Translations under genes and position numbers: made by a program
Assembly: GCA_011046405.1 (NCBI GenBank)
Contig: DSAR01000328.1
Location: 1-8,318, forward strand
Length of the DNA: 8,318 nt
Direction of reading: 5' to 3'
Source: Chloroflexota bacterium
GTDB taxonomy: Bacteria; Chloroflexota; Anaerolineae; B4-G1
Notes under the pieces: model-generated
The model's input: only the letters and a program-made list of their open reading frames with translations
What the model was told of the DNA's origin: nothing
The model's database searches: none
In this document: positions 6,405 through 8,318 of the stretch, piece after piece
Layout of the letters: each line of letters begins with the position of its first letter
Numbering within the stretch: the stretch's first letter is position 1

Positions 6405-7217
6405 TCACCAAACCTTCCAGGGAGCACTTGCACGCCAGATTTCATCCAGTGCCAGGGCTTCCTTGAACGTGTCCATCGACCGCCAGAACCCTTCGTGGGG
6501 GTACATCATCACCTGCCCCTCGGACGCCAGTTGAGGGAGTACCTCTCGCTCCAGGTGAATGTCATCTCCATCGCTGAGATAATCCATCACCCGGCGCTCG
6601 AAGACCATGAAACCGGCATTGATCCAATGATCTAACCGAGGTTTTTGCACAAATCCACTCACTTGATGATCCTCACCCAGTTGCAGGATACCATATTGAG
6701 ACCAGGGATGCACGCCCGTGATCGTCACCAACCGCCTATGCCGCCGGTGAAAGGCCAGCAGCGCCGTGATGTCCACGTCCCCCACCCCATCGCCGTAGGT
6801 GAAGAAAAACGTATCAGTATCGATATAACGGGCAACGCGATAAATCCGGGATCCCTTCTGGGTTTCCAGCCCGGTATCGGCGAGTGTGACTTCCCACTGT
6901 TCCTCTACACTGGCCTGGTAACCCGGATGGTAAGAGGGGGCGGAAGAGCGGCCCAAGTTGACCGTCAAATCATAGCGCATCGGCTCGTACTCGAGGAAAT
7001 ATCGCTTGATCTCTTCTGCCTGGTGGCCCAACGCCAGGATAAAGCGGGTATGGCCGAAGGTGGCATAAATTTTCATCACGTGCCACAGGATCGGCCGTTC
7101 TCCCACCTCGACCAATTCCTTCTTGGTGGGGGTGGCGCCGCTCATACGGGTACCCTGTCCTCCACAGACGATCACGACCGGCAAAGATTGCGCCTCGGAT
7201 CGTTCCCGCTCACCCAT
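6405..7217 (-). CDS. rfbF: Glucose-1-phosphate cytidylyltransferase-like nucleotidyltransferase
   Basis: Predicted to join CTP and alpha-D-glucose 1-phosphate to CDP-glucose plus pyrophosphate, the entry step to CDP-deoxyhexoses. Numbered from the GTG at 7220 (271 aa), it shows VCGGQGTRMS (18-27), KPILWHIMKIY-like ERPILWHVMKIY (41-52), TYGDGVGDVDI (141-151) with metal-binding Asp144, VQKP (191-194), WINAGF (199-204), HEGFWRSMDT (242-251) and the C-terminal SAPWKVW that is typical of RfbF. Two usual motifs are altered: the PKP(L/M)VEIG activator region reads KKELVEVG (the lysine is kept, the proline is Glu) and INGGF reads INAGF. Two starts are possible, GTG at 7220 and ATG at 7217. GGAGG at 7231-7227 is 6 and 9 nt away, and I chose the ATG. 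The gene overlaps the mtnA stop by 8 nt (ATGGGTGA), so translation is probably coupled. The sugar could differ from glucose; the neighbours favour glucose. Confidence 0.92.
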   Translation of the reverse strand: MGERERSEAQSLPVVIVCGGQGTRMSGATPTKKELVEVGERPILWHVMKIYATFGHTRFILALGHQAEEIKRYFLEYEPMRYDLTVNLGRSSAPSYHPGYQASVEEQWEVTLADTGLETQKGSRIYRVARYIDTDTFFFTYGDGVGDVDITALLAFHRRHRRLVTITGVHPWSQYGILQLGEDHQVSGFVQKPRLDHWINAGFMVFERRVMDYLSDGDDIHLEREVLPQLASEGQVMMYPHEGFWRSMDTFKEALALDEIWRASAPWKVW

Positions 7218-8256
7218 CACGAGAGGCCTCCACCATTCGACGCAAGCTCACTTCGAACGGCGAATAAGCGATGCCATGCTCGGTTACAATGCCAGTCACG
7301 TAACGATGAGGCGTCACGTCGAAGGCCGGATTGGCCACCTGGACGCCGTCCGGGGCGATGGGCATGCCCCGGTAGACGACGTCGGTCACTTCTTCGGTAT
7401 CCCGTTCTTCAATGGGAATCTCGTCGCCCGTGGCCAACGATAGATCGACGGTAGACGTTGGAACGCACGGATAGAAAGGAATGCCATTGGCCTGGGCCAC
7501 GACGGCCAGTTTGTAGGTGCCGATTTTATTCGCCACGTCCCCGTTAGCCGCCACCCGGTCCGCTCCCACCAGCACCAGGTCCACCTGACCGATGCGCATG
7601 AAGTGACCGGCGGCGTTATCGGCGATGAGTGTGAAAGGAACCCCCAACTGCTGCAATTCCCAGGCGCTCAATCGAGCGCCCTGCAAGCGCGGGCGGGTCT
7701 CGTCGAGCAACACGTGGATTTTCTTGCCTTGTTCGTGGGCCGCGCGGATCACGCCCAGGGCTGTGCCATAGTCGACCGTGGCAAGCGCCCCGGTGTTGCA
7801 GTGATGCAGGATCGTCGCGCCTTCCTGGATCAGGGTCGCGCCGTGGGCGCCCAGGCGTCTGTTGATCTCGACGTCCTCGTCAGCCAGCGCCTGCGCCTCA
7901 TCGAGCAACGCATCGGAGATCGCGGAAAAACTCGCTTCTGCCTCGGCCCGTCGCAGCAGGCGCTCAACAGCCCAGGAGAGATTAACGGCTGTCGGACGAG
8001 CGTCGCAGAGAACTTTCGCCGCCTCGCGCAAATCGGCCAGGAGCAGGTCTCGATCCTGCGCCCGGCTTTCTCGAGCCGCCAGCGCCATAGCAAACGCTCC
8101 TGCCGCCCCGATAGCCGGCGCCCCCCGGATGACCATCGACCGAATTGCCCGGGCGACGTCCCGGTAATGATCAAATTCAACCCATTCGAACGTGGCGGGC
8201 AGGAGTCGCTGATCGATCATCCTCACCTTGCCATCTTGCCATTCGATACTGCGCAT
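7210..8256 (-). CDS. mtnA: S-methyl-5-thioribose-1-phosphate isomerase
   Basis: Aldose-ketose isomerase converting 5-methylthioribose-1-phosphate to methylthioribulose-1-phosphate in methionine salvage (cytosolic). The 348 residues match the MtnA/eIF2B-alpha-like family: MVIRGAPAIGAAGAFAMAL (41-59), ARPTAVNLSWA (86-96), HHCNTGALATVDYGTALG (151-168) with catalytic Cys153, DETRPRLQGARLSAWEL (185-201), and VGADRVAANGDVANKIGTY (230-248) with catalytic Asp233. The length is normal. The ATG at 8256 has GGGAGG at 8272-8267, 10 nt upstream, plus a closer GAGGT at 8265-8261. Family members also act on 5-deoxyribose-1-phosphate, so the physiological substrate may be broader. It is the first gene in the window and overlaps the cytidylyltransferase gene by 8 nt, so it appears to lead the deoxysugar operon even though its chemistry belongs with ahcY and the adenosine kinase at the other end. 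Confidence 0.96.
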   Translation of the reverse strand: MRSIEWQDGKVRMIDQRLLPATFEWVEFDHYRDVARAIRSMVIRGAPAIGAAGAFAMALAARESRAQDRDLLLADLREAAKVLCDARPTAVNLSWAVERLLRRAEAEASFSAISDALLDEAQALADEDVEINRRLGAHGATLIQEGATILHHCNTGALATVDYGTALGVIRAAHEQGKKIHVLLDETRPRLQGARLSAWELQQLGVPFTLIADNAAGHFMRIGQVDLVLVGADRVAANGDVANKIGTYKLAVVAQANGIPFYPCVPTSTVDLSLATGDEIPIEERDTEEVTDVVYRGMPIAPDGVQVANPAFDVTPHRYVTGIVTEHGIAYSPFEVSLRRMVEASRDG

Positions 8257-8318
8257 TGTGACCTCGCCTCCCTAAAAAATAACCAAGCAGAACCTTCACC
8301 AGCGGGCTATGGTAACAC
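8257..8318 (-). other. mtnA leader, edge of window
   Basis: 62 nt between the right edge and the mtnA ATG. It holds the tandem purine-rich ribosome binding site (8272-8261) and an A/T run (8274-8280) but no recognisable -10/-35 pair or riboswitch core in what is visible. Two of the three minus-strand frames are closed by TAG at 8309-8307 and TGA at 8298-8296. An upstream gene ending here is therefore possible but not demonstrable. Confidence 0.5.

Noticed and set aside
6645..7454. Plus-strand open frame across the rfbF/mtnA junction
   Set aside because: It is antisense to two well-supported genes. The stretch is low-complexity Arg/Pro/His-rich and has no homology I recognise.
8257..8318. SAM riboswitch or promoter upstream of mtnA
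   Set aside because: Only 62 nt are visible. There is no recognisable riboswitch core and no convincing -35/-10 pair.

Overview
All eight genes in this window lie on the minus strand and read from the right edge towards position 1. The best guess for the host is a GC-rich bacterium of the Chloroflexota (Anaerolineae-like). Three things point that way. The adenosine kinase is of the mycobacterial PfkB type. The adenosylhomocysteinase is of the short 'archaeal/Thermotoga' type. The intergenic gaps carry 7-8 bp tandem repeats of a kind I associate with that phylum. This assignment is inference; there is no rRNA or other phylogenetic marker here.

Layout in transcription order: mtnA (8256-7210, methylthioribose-1-phosphate isomerase); rfbF-like glucose-1-phosphate cytidylyltransferase (7217-6405); rfbG-like CDP-glucose 4,6-dehydratase (6398-5376); an SDR reductase/epimerase (5379-4435); rfbH, the CDP-4-keto-6-deoxyglucose 3-dehydrase (4448-3129); a family 2 glycosyltransferase (3126-2419); adoK-like adenosine kinase (2397-1444); and ahcY (1336-71). 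From mtnA to the kinase, neighbouring genes overlap or are at most 21 nt apart (GTGA overlap, 8 and 14 nt overlaps, 2, 6 and 21 nt gaps). They therefore look like one translationally coupled operon. ahcY follows after a 107 nt repeat-bearing gap.

Functionally there are two modules. The middle five genes make and probably transfer a CDP-activated 3,6-dideoxyhexose for a surface glycan: Glc-1-P -> CDP-glucose -> CDP-4-keto-6-deoxyglucose -> C3 deoxygenation -> C4 reduction or epimerisation -> glycosyl transfer. The outer three genes clear the by-products of S-adenosylmethionine use: AhcY splits SAH, AdoK phosphorylates the adenosine released, and MtnA isomerises MTR-1-P derived from methylthioadenosine. 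Putting SAM salvage around a deoxysugar cassette is the main contextual oddity.

The non-coding DNA is small but structured. Three different short-period tandem arrays bracket ahcY: 8 bp at 1-74, 7 bp at 1358-1385, and 8 bp at 1408-1451. Two of them begin exactly in the stop codon of the gene upstream. I see no tRNA, rRNA, CRISPR array, insertion sequence, clear terminator or convincing promoter. No stretch over 300 bases lacks a gene. I did not find a demonstrably new system. The best leads are the stop-codon-anchored arrays and the altered Fe-S cysteine spacing in RfbH.
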